Shown here in pieces: positions 19,001 to 31,800 of a DNA stretch of 64,000 bases. Source of the DNA: Paenibacillus sp. DMB20 (GTDB lineage Bacteria; Bacillota; Bacilli; Paenibacillales; Paenibacillaceae). A program made the position numbers and the translations under genes. The stretch covers positions 107,822 to 171,821 of the forward strand of contig NZ_LAZU01000041.1 of assembly GCF_000987955.1 (NCBI RefSeq), in the 5' to 3' direction. The notes beneath the pieces are model-generated. The model was not told where the DNA came from. It ran no database searches and worked only from the letters and a program-made list of their open reading frames with translations. Positions within the stretch are counted from its first letter, which is position 1; each line of letters begins with the position of its first letter.

Positions 19001-22000
19001 TACAATGACGCCCTTCGGCTGACCCGTAGAACCGGAGGTATAGATGACGTACATCGGATCGGCGGCGTCCTGCGGCCATACGGCGGTGGCATCTGCATCG
19101 TCTTCGCCGGAGAACAGCTTCTCATCCGCAATGTCCAGCACCTGTAATGAGGACGGCATGACGTCTGCAGCTCCGGAACGCGCGCCGTCCGCGAATACCA
19201 GCTCCGCGCCGCTGTCCTCAAGCATAAAGCGGATGCGCTCCTCGGGATAATGCGGATCTACAGGCATATAAGCGCCTCCGGCTTTCATAACGGCGAGCAT
19301 AGCGGTCAGCATGGGTATGGAGCGCTCCGCCATGATGCCGACTACGCTGCCGAGTCCCACACCTTTGGCGCGCAAGGTTCGCGCCAGCGCATCGGTGCGG
19401 CGATCCAGCTCCCGATAGGTCATGGATTCACCGCCGCAAGATACAGCCGGCAGGTCGGGAACGGCCGCCGCCTGTTCCTTGAAGCAATCATGCAGGCAAC
19501 GTGGCGGCGGAAAATACGCTTTGCGTCTCCCCAGCGCCAGCATGTGCAAGCGCTCCTCCTCCGTCAGCATCTCTACTTCGCCGAGCGCAACGTCGGGACG
19601 AAGCGTCACGCAGCGAAGCAGCTGCACATAATGCCGCATGAACCGCTCGGCTGTCGCGCGGCGAAACAAATCGGCATTATATTCCACGACAAGCCGCAAT
19701 TCCTCACCATTCTCCACAGCCTGAATCATCAAATCGTATTTGGCCGTGCCATGCTCAAAGCGCTGGTGGCGATACGACAATCCCTTCGATGAAGCATTTG
19801 GAATACCCAGATTTTGCATGATGAACATCGTGTCAAACAGCGGACTCCGGCTGGCGTCCCTTCTATCCAGCCATTGCGCGATTTCCTCGAATGGATAATC
19901 GGCGTTGGCGTAAGCCCCGGTCGCCATCTCTTTCACTTCGGACAAAAAGGCTCTGAACGGCTTGTCCGCGCGCGGATAAGCGCGCAGCGCCAGCGTGCCG
20001 GTGAACATGCCCGCGATTGCTTCCAGCTCGCGCCTGTTCCGTCCCGCAATCGGCGTGCCGACGGCAATGTCCTCGGCCCCTGTATAGTGGGCGAGGAAAG
20101 TGTAATACGCCGATAGCAGCACCATAAACGGAGTCGTGCCCGATTCGGCCGCTAGGCTGCGCACAGCCGTCGTCAAACCGGCCTCGACGTACACGTCGAA
20201 CGTTTCGCCGCGGTTGCCTTTGACGGGCGGACGCGGGGCATCGGTCGGAAGCGCAAGCAGCGGCCAGTCTCCCCGGCATTGCTCGCGCCAATACCGTTCG
20301 GCGTTCCCGGAGAGCGGCGTGCTCTCCTGCCATACCGCATAATCCTTGTATTGCAGCTGCAGCGGCGGCAACGAACCGCCTTGATATAAAGTCATCAGAT
20401 CGGACAAAAGAATGCCCGCCGACATGCCGTCGGATGCAATATGATGCATATCAAGAAACAGCACATGGCGCTCCGGCCTCAGCGTCAGCAAGGCTGCGCG
20501 GAGCAGCGGAGCCGTATCGAGCCTGAACGGCCGAAACAAGCTTTGCAGCACGCCGTCCGCTTCCGCTTCATCGGCCTCCATCCGAATCAGGCGGAAAGGA
20601 ATGGCTGCATGAATGCGCTGCCTGATCTCTCCGTCGATGACGTGGAAGGTGGTGCGAAGCGTCTCGTGACGCTCCACGATGGCTTGCAGGACGGCCTCCA
20701 GCCGGTCTGCATCCATAGCCCCGTCCAAGTGCAACAATTCGGGCAAATTGTAGCTGCGATCATCCGGCATCGCCTGCTGTTGCAAGTACATGCGTTTCTG
20801 CGGCGATGAAACCGGATAATGTTCTTGCGGGGCCGCCTTTGGAATCGGCTCCAGCGTATCGCCGGACAAAGCGTCGGACGCTTGGCTGGTCAACGGTCCG
20901 ACATGCCCGCCGGAAGCTCCTGCTCCGTCACGGCCGCAGGCCGCCGCTTGCCCGTCATGACCGCCGCTCCCAACGTCCGCACCTTGTCCATCGTGCCCAG
21001 CGTTCGTTCTTTGCGCTGTCGCCGCGTGGCTCTCCCCGACCCGCCGCTCGATCAGCGCCGTGAACGAAGGCAGATCCGCATGCCCCAGCAAATCCGCCGC
21101 CTGAATGCGGACGCCTGCAAGCTCGCTGAGCCGGTTTACAATTTTGAGCGCAATAATGGAATCTCCGCCCAGCTCATAAAACCCGGCATCCGCAGGCAAT
21201 TCGTCATAACCGAGCAGCTCTCCCCAGACATCTGCGACATGCTGCTCCCATTCCAGGCCGGAGCGCTCCCCGATTAACGCAACGCCGCGGCGGCGCTGAC
21301 TCGTCATCCCGCCGCTCTGCTCCAGCGCGGCTTGCCATCTGGCAAACGTCTCGTTCATTTCTTGCCCAAGCTCCTCGGGAATATCTCCACTGAGCGAATA
21401 TCCGCTCCAGGCCGCAAATGGCGTATGAAGCACCGCTCCGGCGCGCGCCTCCTCCACCCAGCAACGGTGAGAATCGAACGGATACGTCGGAAGCGGCAGC
21501 CGTTGGCGGCGTTGTCCTAGGTAGATCGCCTTCCAGTCGATCTCGTATCCGGCCACGTAACGTTGGCCCAGCTCCAGCGCGTCCATTTCCTTTGGAACGG
21601 GTTGCTGCCGCATATTCCCGGCCGCAGCCGAATCGGCCGTTCCGAAGCGGACGTTCGGCAGCGCAAGGCCGGTAAGTCCGCTTTCGGCTGCGGCATGCAA
21701 GGTCTGGGCAAGTTCTTCCCAGCCGCTTACCGCAATCGCCAGGCGATAGCGATGGGCTCCCCGGCCGACGGCCAAGGTGTAGCAAAGGTCGGCCAGGCTG
21801 CGGCTCTCATCGCCGCGATGCTGCAAAACCCAGTCCCGCATCAGCAGCACGAGCCTTTCCAGCGCCGTCATGCTATACGCGGACAAGCAGAACAGCTCCG
21901 CTCTATCCGAACGACCCGAAGGCATCCCGGCGGGAGCCTCTTCCAGCACAACATGGCAATTGGTCCCGCTCATGCCGAAAGCGCTTACTCCGCATCTTCT

Positions 22001-23303
22001 TGCTTCGCCGTCCGTCTCCCATGGTGTCAATTCGTCATTGATATAAACAGGCGAATCCACAAACGGAATGTTGCGGTTCGGCGAGCGGTAATGAAGCGTT
22101 GGCGGAAGCTGCTTGTGGACAAGCGACAGGATCGCCTTGAGCAGCCCTGCAATGCCGGCGGCATGGTCAAGATGGCCGATATTTGTTTTCAGCGAGCCGA
22201 TGGCGCAAAATTGCCGTTTATCGGTATATCTCCGGAAGGCGCGCGTCAGTCCGTTGATTTCGATCGGGTCGCCCAGCGAGGTTCCCGTGCCATGCGCCTC
22301 CATATACGTCACCGTTTCGGGATCAATGTCCGCATCCTGCCAGGCGCGTGCAATAACGTCCTCCTGCGCGAGGGCGTTCGGGGCGGTAATGCCGACCGAG
22401 CTGCCGTCCTGATTCATCGCGCTGCCTTTGATGACGGCATAAATATGGTCGCCGTCCTCCTGCGCGCGGGACAGCGGCTTCAGCAGCAGCGCAATCACGC
22501 CGTCGCCGATGCCCGTTCCGTCCGCCGAGTCGTCGAACGTTCTGGCCCGGTTGTCGCTTGACTCGATGCCAAGCCGTATGCCGGTATCCAGCGGCAGCAC
22601 GTTAATTTTGACGCTGCCGGCAATCGCCGCCTCGCATTCGCCGCTGCGGATCGATTGGCATGCCAGATGGACAGCTACCAGCGAGGAGGAGCAGGCGGTG
22701 TCCACGCTGATCGCCGGTCCGCGCAAATTAAGCAAATACGAAATCCGGCTCGGTATCATGGAGCTCAGATTGCCGGGCGCCGCCATGGACAAGGCGTCCG
22801 GGTCCAGCGCTTCGATGATTCGCTTGTAATCATGCAGCGAATCCCCGTTATAGCCGATATAGACGCCGGTGCGCGAACCATGCAGCGCATCTCCGCCGTA
22901 TCCCGCATTTTCAAGCGCGCCCCAAGCCGTCTGCAGAAACAGGCGCTGCGCCGGACTCATCAGCGAGGCTTCCTTGGGCGAAAGCCGGAAAAAAGAATAG
23001 TCAAAACCTGAAATATCTTCGATATACGCCCCGTCAAAAAAAGGAAACGGAGCCGTATTGCGCCTCCATGCGGCGCAAATACGGCCTCAATTCCTCCTTG
23101 CGTGAATCCGGAAACCCGCCTACCAGGTCCTTGCCGCTCCGGAGAAGCTCCCAGAAGGCTTCGTGCGATTCCGCGCGCGGCAGCTTGGCGGATATCCCGA
23201 CAATCGCAATATCCTTGAGGGAAACATTGGAGACGGAGCCCCCGCTTCGCCCCTTCCGCCCGGTTGTGTCTTTTTTGGCATCCAGCAAATCCAGTTGAAA
23301 CAT
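13055..23303 (-). CDS. Hybrid synthase KS-ACP-C-A-PCP-C-A-PCP-C (AT-less PKS module plus two NRPS modules)
   Basis: About 3,415 residues once one extra base in an A7 run (23036-23042) is removed; as read, the frame ends at QYGSVSFF and resumes inside the KS. Domains: ketosynthase about 30-450 (DTACSSSL, EAHGTGT, NIGHLDHAAG); an AT-less linker; ACP near 714 (GGDSII); C about 800-1230 (HHIASDG); A about 1250-1750; PCP near 1817; C with HHIITDG near 2016; A with YTSGSTGRPKG near 2519; PCP near 2914; final C about 2990-3400 (HHIITDG). No KR, DH, E or thioesterase domain is present. My manual specificity codes are DVAYLGGVC for the first A (no match known to me) and DIVQMGLVW for the second, close to glycine codes. 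Start at 23303 has GGAGGG upstream. Confidence 0.9.
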
Positions 23304-23317
23304 GGCGCCCTTCCCTC

Positions 23318-24122
23318 CTAACTAGTAATGGAATCGCTGACGGCCTGTTCTTTTTCTGCCTTTCCGCCGCTCCCGCGCAGCAGCAGCAACACATGCGTCG
23401 CGATGCCAAGTCCGCTGATCAGAGTTAATAATCCAAGCTTACCGGACTGCCAATCGCCCGCCCATTGCAGCACGATATACAAGGTGCCTGTGCTGCACAC
23501 ATGGGCCGCAAGCGCCCCCCCAAAGCGAACGCGAGCCCACGCGAACGGTACCGTATACGATCGCTCCCAGTGCCGCAAATGCGCCAACCGTCACATTCAT
23601 AAATACCGCGCCGAACAATGCGGCCTGGAGAAGAACCGTCCACAGAACCGAAAGACGTTGACTGAGCGTATGGAACAGCATTCCTCTGAACAGCCATTCC
23701 TCCAGCAAAGACCCCAGCAGCAAGCTGCCGAGCACAAATATGATCAGGCTGCCTCCGGCAACAAAAGCGACCAGATCCGAAATGGCCTGAAAGTTCGCTT
23801 TTATCCACGGGAGACGGGTAAACGCGGCGATAAACAAGCCGAGCCAGACGCCCGTCCCTGCGGACAGCAGCAACGTTCCGCCGCGCGCAGGAACAACCCC
23901 CAAATCCTTCAGCGAAATTTTTTGCCAGCGCAGCAGCGGAAGATAGACGGCAAGCACGATGATATTGGATACAATCAGCACAATGCCGGAATTGCCTTTG
24001 ATCCACTCTTTCAGCCCGGGATCGCCGACCCAGTTGTAGAGCGCTTGATTGACAAGCATCACAATTGCCGCATAAATGACCAAATATAAGACGGTATTTC
24101 CCGCTATTCGCAATCCCTTCAC
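23318..24122 (-). CDS. CPBP-family membrane protein 3 (one frameshift)
   Basis: About 267 residues. The GTG start at 24122 overlaps the stop of the preceding gene by four bases. Multiple membrane helices carry the CPBP signature: LLEEWLFRGMLFH (EExxxR motif) and, after correction, SLWGALAAHVC with the distal histidine. A C7 run at 23515-23521 contains one base too many and splits the gene; removing it joins the two parts. CPBP proteins include CAAX proteases and bacteriocin-immunity proteins. This is the only one of the three paralogues here that keeps both the EE pair and the distal histidine. It ends 14 bases before the KS synthase gene. Confidence 0.8.
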
Positions 24123-24928
24123 AAAGGCGTCACCGCCTCGGAAGACGGCCGCCCGGAGATCGAAGAGCGATGCTTGACCGCAAGGAATATGCCAACCGCA
24201 ATCATGGCGGCCGCCACAGCCATCACGATAAACATGATGGTGACATCCGTCGTCTCCGGCCCGTAATGCCAAAGCAGGTACTGACTGCCCTGACAGGCGA
24301 CTTGCGCGGCAATCGGCGCCCAGATGGATTTAAACCAGACATACAAGAGCGCAAAAATAACCGCGCCGAGAAAACCGTACAGCGAGAGCGGAATGTCTCC
24401 GAAAAAGAACAACGCCCCGTACAACACGCCCTGAAGCACAATTGCGGTCCAAACCGGGAGCACGCGTCTGAACTCATTCATCAGAATGCCTCTGAATAAT
24501 GTCTCCTTGTAAATATTTCCGAGAATCAGGAAAACCAGAAATACATACCATTCCGCGCGGTTCAGGTAATCAAACAATTCGCGGAACCGGTACTTGTCCG
24601 ATGCAATGGCGGGAAGCCGGGAGAAAGCGACCGTAAACAGGCCGGCTCCAAGCCCGATCCATAAAGCGATCGCCACCGATTTGCCGCCCATCACGCGGAA
24701 CTTAGCCGCCTTGAACAGATTTTCTTTGAATATAAACCTCCAGGCCAGCAGCATGAGCGGCAAACCCACCATATCGTTCAAAATAATGACGGTTACCGTA
24801 TTCTGTTCAAACCATGTGCTTCTGGGGTACACATAATCGAAAAACAATGTCGTCACGATAAAAAACCATGCAAAATACAGGCCGATAACAACGGCCACGC
24901 GAGCCAACATCATTCCCCACGCCTTCAT
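24119..24928 (-). CDS. CPBP-family membrane protein 2 (degenerate motif)
   Basis: 269 residues with about eight hydrophobic segments. The CPBP motif region reads IYKETLFRGILMNEFRR: the first glutamate of the EExxxR motif is replaced by lysine, and the distal segment SIWAPIAAQVAC has glutamine in place of histidine. Loss of these putative catalytic residues argues against proteolysis and for a binding or immunity role. It is four bases downstream of paralogue 1 and overlaps paralogue 3, so the three are one transcriptional unit between the two synthase genes. Confidence 0.85.
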   Translation of the reverse strand: MKAWGMMLARVAVVIGLYFAWFFIVTTLFFDYVYPRSTWFEQNTVTVIILNDMVGLPLMLLAWRFIFKENLFKAAKFRVMGGKSVAIALWIGLGAGLFTVAFSRLPAIASDKYRFRELFDYLNRAEWYVFLVFLILGNIYKETLFRGILMNEFRRVLPVWTAIVLQGVLYGALFFFGDIPLSLYGFLGAVIFALLYVWFKSIWAPIAAQVACQGSQYLLWHYGPETTDVTIMFIVMAVAAAMIAVGIFLAVKHRSSISGRPSSEAVTPL

Positions 24929-24932
24929 GCGG

Positions 24933-25805
24933 TCAGCTCCCCTTTTGTGCAGCAGACGGCGCGTCAGCCGTCAACGCTTGACCGGCGCATGCGCCGATGC
25001 CGCCGTTGCCGGAGGTCCGCCAGACATAGACGGAACCTCCAATCAACGCAGCCAGACAGAGCGCTGTAATGATATACAGCGAAACATCGCCCAGCTTGTC
25101 AAACCATACGTAGAACCCGATGTATTTAAATAGAAAGATTGTGCCCATTGCCGTATTCTGTACCAGAATAGGCGCCCACAGCGACCCGGTGCGTAAATAC
25201 AGCGCCCCGTAAATCAGGCCCGAACCGATGCTGATGACCGAAAGCGCCGCGCTCGGCTGGAAGTAGGCGTAAGCCGCAGCTTGCAGCACCAAGGCCGCAT
25301 ATACCGGCATAACCCTGCGAAGCTCGCTGAAAATGAGGCCTCTAAACAATATTTCTTCAAATGCCGGGCCGATCAAACCAGCGCCCAGAATGACGTACCA
25401 GATCGAATCCCCTCTGATCAGATCGTCGACCAGCGCGGGAATGGACGGAAATTGCCGGGCAATATCGTCAATGACGATAAGACCGATGCTGAACAAGCTT
25501 CCGGCAAGACCCAGGCCAATCATCAGCAAGACGCGTGAGGCGCTCAGTCGTTTGAAGCCCGACGCGCGGAACAGATTTTTTTCCGCATGGGGCCAGATCC
25601 ATCCTTTGATACGAAAGATGATCATGTACGCAAGCGTAATCAGCGTGAACAGAACGACCATAAACATGGCCGGGTTGCGATCCAGAAACTTGGCGAAGGA
25701 CAGCGTCACTTCATAATTGTAAGTAGAGCGAAGCAGATAGAGCAGCGCATAAAAGACCCCGAGATAAAGCGCGATATTCCCTATCATGGTCAACACTTTT
25801 TTCAC
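24933..25805 (-). CDS. CPBP-family membrane protein 1
   Basis: 290 residues, polytopic. The EExxxR motif is kept (FEEILFRGLIFSELRR) but the distal motif is SLWAPILVQNTA, with glutamine where active members have histidine. It follows the NRPS gene by 68 bases and starts after an AGGAAAG site. Position between synthase genes suggests self-protection against a membrane-active product, by analogy with CPBP immunity proteins of bacteriocin loci. The C-terminus ends in a cytoplasmic polar tail. Confidence 0.85.
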   Translation of the reverse strand: MKKVLTMIGNIALYLGVFYALLYLLRSTYNYEVTLSFAKFLDRNPAMFMVVLFTLITLAYMIIFRIKGWIWPHAEKNLFRASGFKRLSASRVLLMIGLGLAGSLFSIGLIVIDDIARQFPSIPALVDDLIRGDSIWYVILGAGLIGPAFEEILFRGLIFSELRRVMPVYAALVLQAAAYAYFQPSAALSVISIGSGLIYGALYLRTGSLWAPILVQNTAMGTIFLFKYIGFYVWFDKLGDVSLYIITALCLAALIGGSVYVWRTSGNGGIGACAGQALTADAPSAAQKGS

Positions 25806-25873
25806 AGGAAAGCTCCTTTCTTCCTTCTGTCAGATGTATGCTCAGGGTCAGGCGCAACCCGGCTTGGACCATG

Positions 25874-28800
25874 CTACGCCCCCGAGTCGGCGCTGTGGGC
25901 TGCGGCACGATATTGCTCGACCACGCTCGACAGCAGTTCCAGATAATCGGAAGCCCAATCCAGCACCGCCTCCTTGCCGAGGCGCCGGGCGTCGTACGTC
26001 CATACCCCGCCAAGTTCTGGCCCTTCCGCCCCGCTTGGTGCGGCAGCGCCGTCCATATACAGCACAACATCGAATCGTTCCAATAGTGCCTCCCGCTCCT
26101 TGAACCCGTGCTGCGCTGCTCCTGCAAATAACGGGAACAAGGCAAATCCCGCTTCGGCTTGCGGCTGCTTTCTGATTTGCCGCGCGGTATAACATTCTCC
26201 CGCGCTCACCCGTTTGGCGGCATGCCGCAGCAGCGTATCGAAATCGCGCACCTCCGCAAAGTCGATTTCCTTCGGGGCAATCAGCCCGTTGTCCGTCATT
26301 GCCGGAAGCACAAGCCGGCCGATGCCGGACTCGCCGTGCCAGAAGTACAGATATACGGCATACACCGCGGCTTCAATCGTTACCGAGCTGGATGCCGAAA
26401 GTTCCATAAGCCCTTCCACAACCGCCCGGTCCAGTTGGAACTTAACGCTGCCGATACGCTCCGCGGCATAACCGCTACTGACGCAGTCGTCTGCCACCGG
26501 CAGACCGCTCCAGCTCCAGCTCGCGAGCTCGCGATTTCTCGACTCCAGATAAGCCGCAAGCGATGCGATCGTCGGATAGGTGAATAAATCCGTTACACCG
26601 AGAGCGCCGGGATAAAACTCCTCCAGCCGTTGATGCGCCCGCACCAGCAACAGCGATTCTCCCCCGACATCGAAGAAACGATGATGGATGCCGAAGTCGT
26701 CCCTTTGCAGGATTTCGCGCCATACGTCGGCAATTGCCAGTTCGATATCGCTTGCCGCTTCGACAAACGGAGTGCCGCTATCCGCCGCCAGCTCCGGCTC
26801 CGGCAACGCCTTTCGGTCGATTTTGCCGTTGGGAGACAGGGGCATGACTCGCAATTCCACCACGGCCTGCGGAATCATATAATCCGGCAGGCACAGCGCT
26901 GCAAAATCCCGCAGTTCCTGATGGTCCGCAGGTTCGGAGCAAACGATGTACGCGCATAAATATTCACTTCCGCTTGCGGCGTCCCGCTTCATGACCACCG
27001 CTTCGGAAACCGCCGGATGACCGAGCAGCACATGCTCGATCTCCCCGCATTCGATGCGCTGGCCCCTTATTTTTACCTGATGGTCGATTCGGCCCAAATA
27101 TTCGATCGTTCCGTCCGGCAGCCATCTGGCAAGGTCTCCTGTTCGATACATCAGACTGCCCGCCGCAAACGGATTATCGACGAACTTTTCTTCCGTCAAA
27201 TCGGGCCGGCCGATATAACCACGTGCCAGGCCCGCGCCGGATATGCACAGTTCCCCGGCAATGCCGACAGGCTGGAGCTTCATCGCTTCGCTCACGATAT
27301 AAAGCGATATGTTGTCGATCGGCTTGCCAATCGGCACCCGGATCGGAATATCGCCGTCAGAGCAATCGTAATAGGAAACGTCAACCGTCGCCTCGGTCGG
27401 GCCGTACAAGTTCACAAGCCTGGCATCGAACGGAACTCCGATCCGCTCGCGAAACCGCCGCACCTGATCCGCAGTCAGCGCTTCGCCGCTAGCGAACACA
27501 TGCCTCAGGCTCTCCAGCCTGGCCTCGCCGCGCAGCAAGCCGGGATGCTCCAGAAACAGGTGCAGCATGGACGGCACAAAATGCATCGTCGTTACGCCAT
27601 GCCGCGCGATCGTATCCATCATAAGCACAGGGTCCTTTTCGCCGCCCGGAGGCAGCAGGACCAGCTTGGCTCCCGCAAAGCTCCACCAGAACAGCTCCCA
27701 GACCGATACGTCGAAGGTAATCGGCGTTTTCTGCATAATGACTCCGCTTGCGTCCAGTCCGTATTGCTTCTGCATCCAGCCGATCCGGTTGACGACGGAA
27801 TGATGCTCGATCATGACGCCTTTCGGCTGTCCGGTCGATCCCGAAGTATACAGCACATAAGCAAGCGAACGTGAATCATGCAGCTTCTCCACAGGGGAGT
27901 CGTCCCGTTCCTGCGCCAGCGCCTCATGAACGTCCATAACTGGCAGGAACGTCTCCAACTCTTCGGGGGCCTTGCCCTTCGTCAAGACAAGCTTGGCTCC
28001 GGAATTGTCCAACATGTAGAGGATTCGCTCCGGCGGCAAGCCCGGCGCAACAGGCACATATGCTCCGCCCGCCTTCAGCACGCCAAAGATGGCAATCATC
28101 ATTTCCAGGCTGCGATCCATTACAACGGCCACGCGCTCCTCGCGCTGGACGCCTTGTTTTCTGAGCGCCTGTGCCAGCCGGTTCGACCTCCGGTTCAATT
28201 CCGCATAGGTCAATGCTTCTTCCTCCGCGGCAACCGCAACCGCAACGGCCTGCGGCGTTTCCGCCGCTTGCCTTTCGAGGTAAACCTCTACCGTATCGCC
28301 GATTGCATACGGCACGGCCGTGCGATTGAACGCTTCGCTCTGCTTCTCCGCCGCCGCGGCGCCCTGCAGCCCGATCCCTCCGAGCGGCCGTTCCGGGTCG
28401 GCCAGTGCAAGGCCAATAATACGGAAATACCATTCCGCCATTTTGCATATACTGTCTTCTTTAAACAGTGCGGTCGCATATTCAATCGTCAAGGCCGCGC
28501 CTTTTGCGCCCTGATCCGCAATCTCAAACGTCAAGTCCAGCTTCGATACGCGATTGTCCGGCACTTGCGCCTCGAATTGCAAGGCGTCCGCCGCCGCATG
28601 TCCTGCCTCCATATGCTGCATGACAAACATCGTGTCAAACAGCGGATTGCGGCTCAGGTCGCGCGGCACATCCAGCATCGTCACCATATGCTCAAACGGG
28701 AGCAAGCCGTTATCCAGCCCCGAAAGCGCAGTTTCTTTGAGCTGCTCGGCGAACGCTCTGAACGGCAGTTCGTCAGATGGCCTGCTGCGAATCGGCAGAG

Positions 28801-31800
28801 TATTGACAAACATACCGACCAGAGACTCGGTTGCGGGATGGAAGCGGCCGGCAATCGGACTACCGACAATAAGATCGTCTTGCCCCGTCATCAGATGCAG
28901 TAACGTATGGTAAGCGGCAAGCCAGATATGGAATGGCGTAACTCCCCATTGCTCTGCTGCTGCGCTAACTCCCTTAACAATCTCCGCCGGAATCGGCAGC
29001 GCAAGCTTTGCGCCTTCGAAGCTTTGTTCGGAAGGACGTGGATAATCGGTCGGCAGTTGCAGCACAGGAAGCGTACCCGCTAGCTGGAACGTCCAATATT
29101 GCTCTTGCTGCTCTCTCGCCTCCGAAACCATCCACTCCTGCTGCCAAACGGCGGCATCCTTATAGTGAATGGGCAGCGGCTGCAAGGAGCCGCCGCGATA
29201 CAGTTGCTCGAAATCGCGCGCCATCACATTCATGGACACGCCGTCGGCGACGATGTGGTGAATGTCCAGCAGCAGCGTATGGCGATTTTCACCGTCCGTC
29301 GCGAGAAACGCCCGAATTAACGGAGCCTTTCGCAAATCGAACGGGCGGACGACCGCGCGCGCAAATGTGTTCAAGTCCACCGCATCCATCAAAGCATGCA
29401 CGGCGAGTTCAAACGAAACCCGCTCATGGACACGCTGCACCGGCTTGCCGTCTGCCCAGTCAAAGCTGGTGCGCAGCGGTTCATGGCGGTCAATCAACCC
29501 TTGAATCGCCTCGCGGAGCCTGTTCTGATCAAGCTGGCCCGTCAGGTTCAAGGCGAGCGGAAGATTGTAGGCCGTGCTGCCCTGATAAAGCTGCTGCAGC
29601 ACAAACAGCCTGTTTTGCGCGAGCGACAACGGGTAGAACGGCCGGCTTTCCGCCCGCGCAATAACCGCGGCCCGCTTGGGGGCCGCATTGTCGATGCGGG
29701 CCGCCATTTCCCGCAGCAGGGGAGCGTCGAACACATCCTTCATCGCAAATGCCGCTCCACAACGCTGCTCAATCAAGCCTGCGAGCTGCGCGGCACGCAA
29801 GGAATGACCGCCCAATTGGAAGAAATGGGCTTCTCTCCCGATCGCCGCCGGGTCGTCCGGCCCGCTTGCGGCCAGACCGAGCACCTCCCGCCAAAGCTCG
29901 GCCAGCCGCTGCTCCGTCGGCGTAGCCGGCGCCTCGCCGCAAGCCGCCGGTTCAGCGAACCGGGGCTGCGGCAGGCGGCTGCGGTCGGCTTTGCCGCTCG
30001 GACTCAGCGGAAATGCTTCCATAGCAATAAAATACGAAGGAATCATATACTCCGGCAGCAGTTCCTTAAGTGCAGCCCGAAGGTTCGCTTCCTTCGGCGC
30101 CTTCCCGTCCGCTGTCGCGAGATATGCGCAAAGTGCCGGCTCTCCCATATGATCCCTCACCGCCGTCACCACGGCATCGCGGACTTCCGCCTGCAAGAGG
30201 AGCGCATGCTCGATCTCGCCGCATTCGATGCGGAGACCGCGCAGCTTGACCTGATGGTCAAAGCGTCCCAAAAATTCAATATTGCCGTCCGGTAACCATC
30301 TTGCCCGATCACCGGTACGGTACAGCTTCTCTCCTGCGGCAAACGGATTCGGAACAAAGCTTTGCTCCGTCAAATCCGGCCTGTTGCGATATCCGCGCGC
30401 AAGACCGGCACCTGCGATGCACAGCTCACCGGACACGCCGATCGGCTGTGGTCTCATCCGTTCGTCCACAATATAGAGCCGGATGTTATGGATTGGCTTG
30501 CCGATCGGAATCGATCCCGCCCCAGCATCCGGGCAATCGTAATAGCTGACATCGACCGTCGCTTCCGTAGGGCCATACAGATTAATGAGCCGGCACCCTC
30601 CGTCGCCGCGCTCCATCAGGCTGTAAAAACCTGCGACATGCGCGGGCTTGAGCGCTTCGCCGCTCGCAAATACGTATCGCAGGGAAGAAAGCTCGCCGCT
30701 TCTGCCGCTGTCCGCCGCATAGGGTAAAAAGACACCCAACATGGACGGCACAAAATGCATCACCGTCACCGCCTGCTCCTCAATCGCTTGCAGCATGACC
30801 GCTGGCTCCTTCTCTCCGCCGGGCTCCAGCAAATAAAGAGAAGCGCCGGCCAAGCTCCACCAGAACAGCTCCCATACGGAAACGTCGAACGTAATCGGCG
30901 TTTTTTGCAAAATAACGTCGCGCTCATTCAGCGGATAAGCCGTCTGCATCCAGTTCAGCCGGTTGATCACCGCGCGGTGCTCCACCATAACGCCTTTGGG
31001 TTTGCCGGTGGAGCCTGACGTATAAATGACATACGCCAAATGCTCGGGGCCCGCTTGAGGCGACAGGTCCGTTTCTTCTTCGCCCTTCGGCAGCTCCGAT
31101 GCGGCGGCAGCCGCAAGCGCGTCCAGATCGAGCGTTTCTCCCTGGAAGGCCGGGAGCGTACGAATCCACTTGGCCCCCGCCAGAAGCAGCCTGGCCCCGC
31201 TATCCTCCAGAATGCCGCGGATCCGCTCGGGCGGATGCTCCGGGTCGATCGGCAAATAGGCCCCTCCCGCCTTGAGCACCGCCATGATCGCAATCATCAT
31301 GGACAACGAGCGCTGAGCGGCAATCGGCACCATCGTTTCGACCGCAACCCCCTTGCCTCTTAGCACGGCAGCCATGCGTTCGGCGCGGTCATTCAGCTCC
31401 CCGTACGTCAGCGAGCCTTCGGCCGACCGCACCGCCGGGAAGTCCGGCCACCGCCGGGCGGACTCGGCGAACCATCCGTGAATCGTCTTCTCCGCGGGGT
31501 ACGGATGTCCCGTATCATTCCATGCCGCAAAGGCGGCTTCTTCGGCAGGCGTCGCCATTGCGACGTCGCCACAGTTCAGGTCGGGGCTGGCGGCCATTTG
31601 CTCCAAAATATAAAGCAGCCGCGCCGCCAACCGCTCCATCGTGCCTTTATCGAACAATCCCGTATTATACTCCAGCTCCGCTCGCAGACCGCCTTCGCCA
31701 TCGCTGTACAGATCGAGTTTGAAGTCCAGCTTGGATGTTCCGTGGCTGACGGGCAAAGGCTCCATGCTCCAGCCGTCGCCGCGCGCAACCAGCTTCTCGT

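Noticed and set aside
23036..23042. Programmed frameshift in the ketosynthase at the T7 tract (minus strand)
   Set aside because: Similar one-base excesses occur at many unrelated homopolymers in the window, so a common sequencing error is simpler. Transcriptional slippage stays possible but has no special support here.
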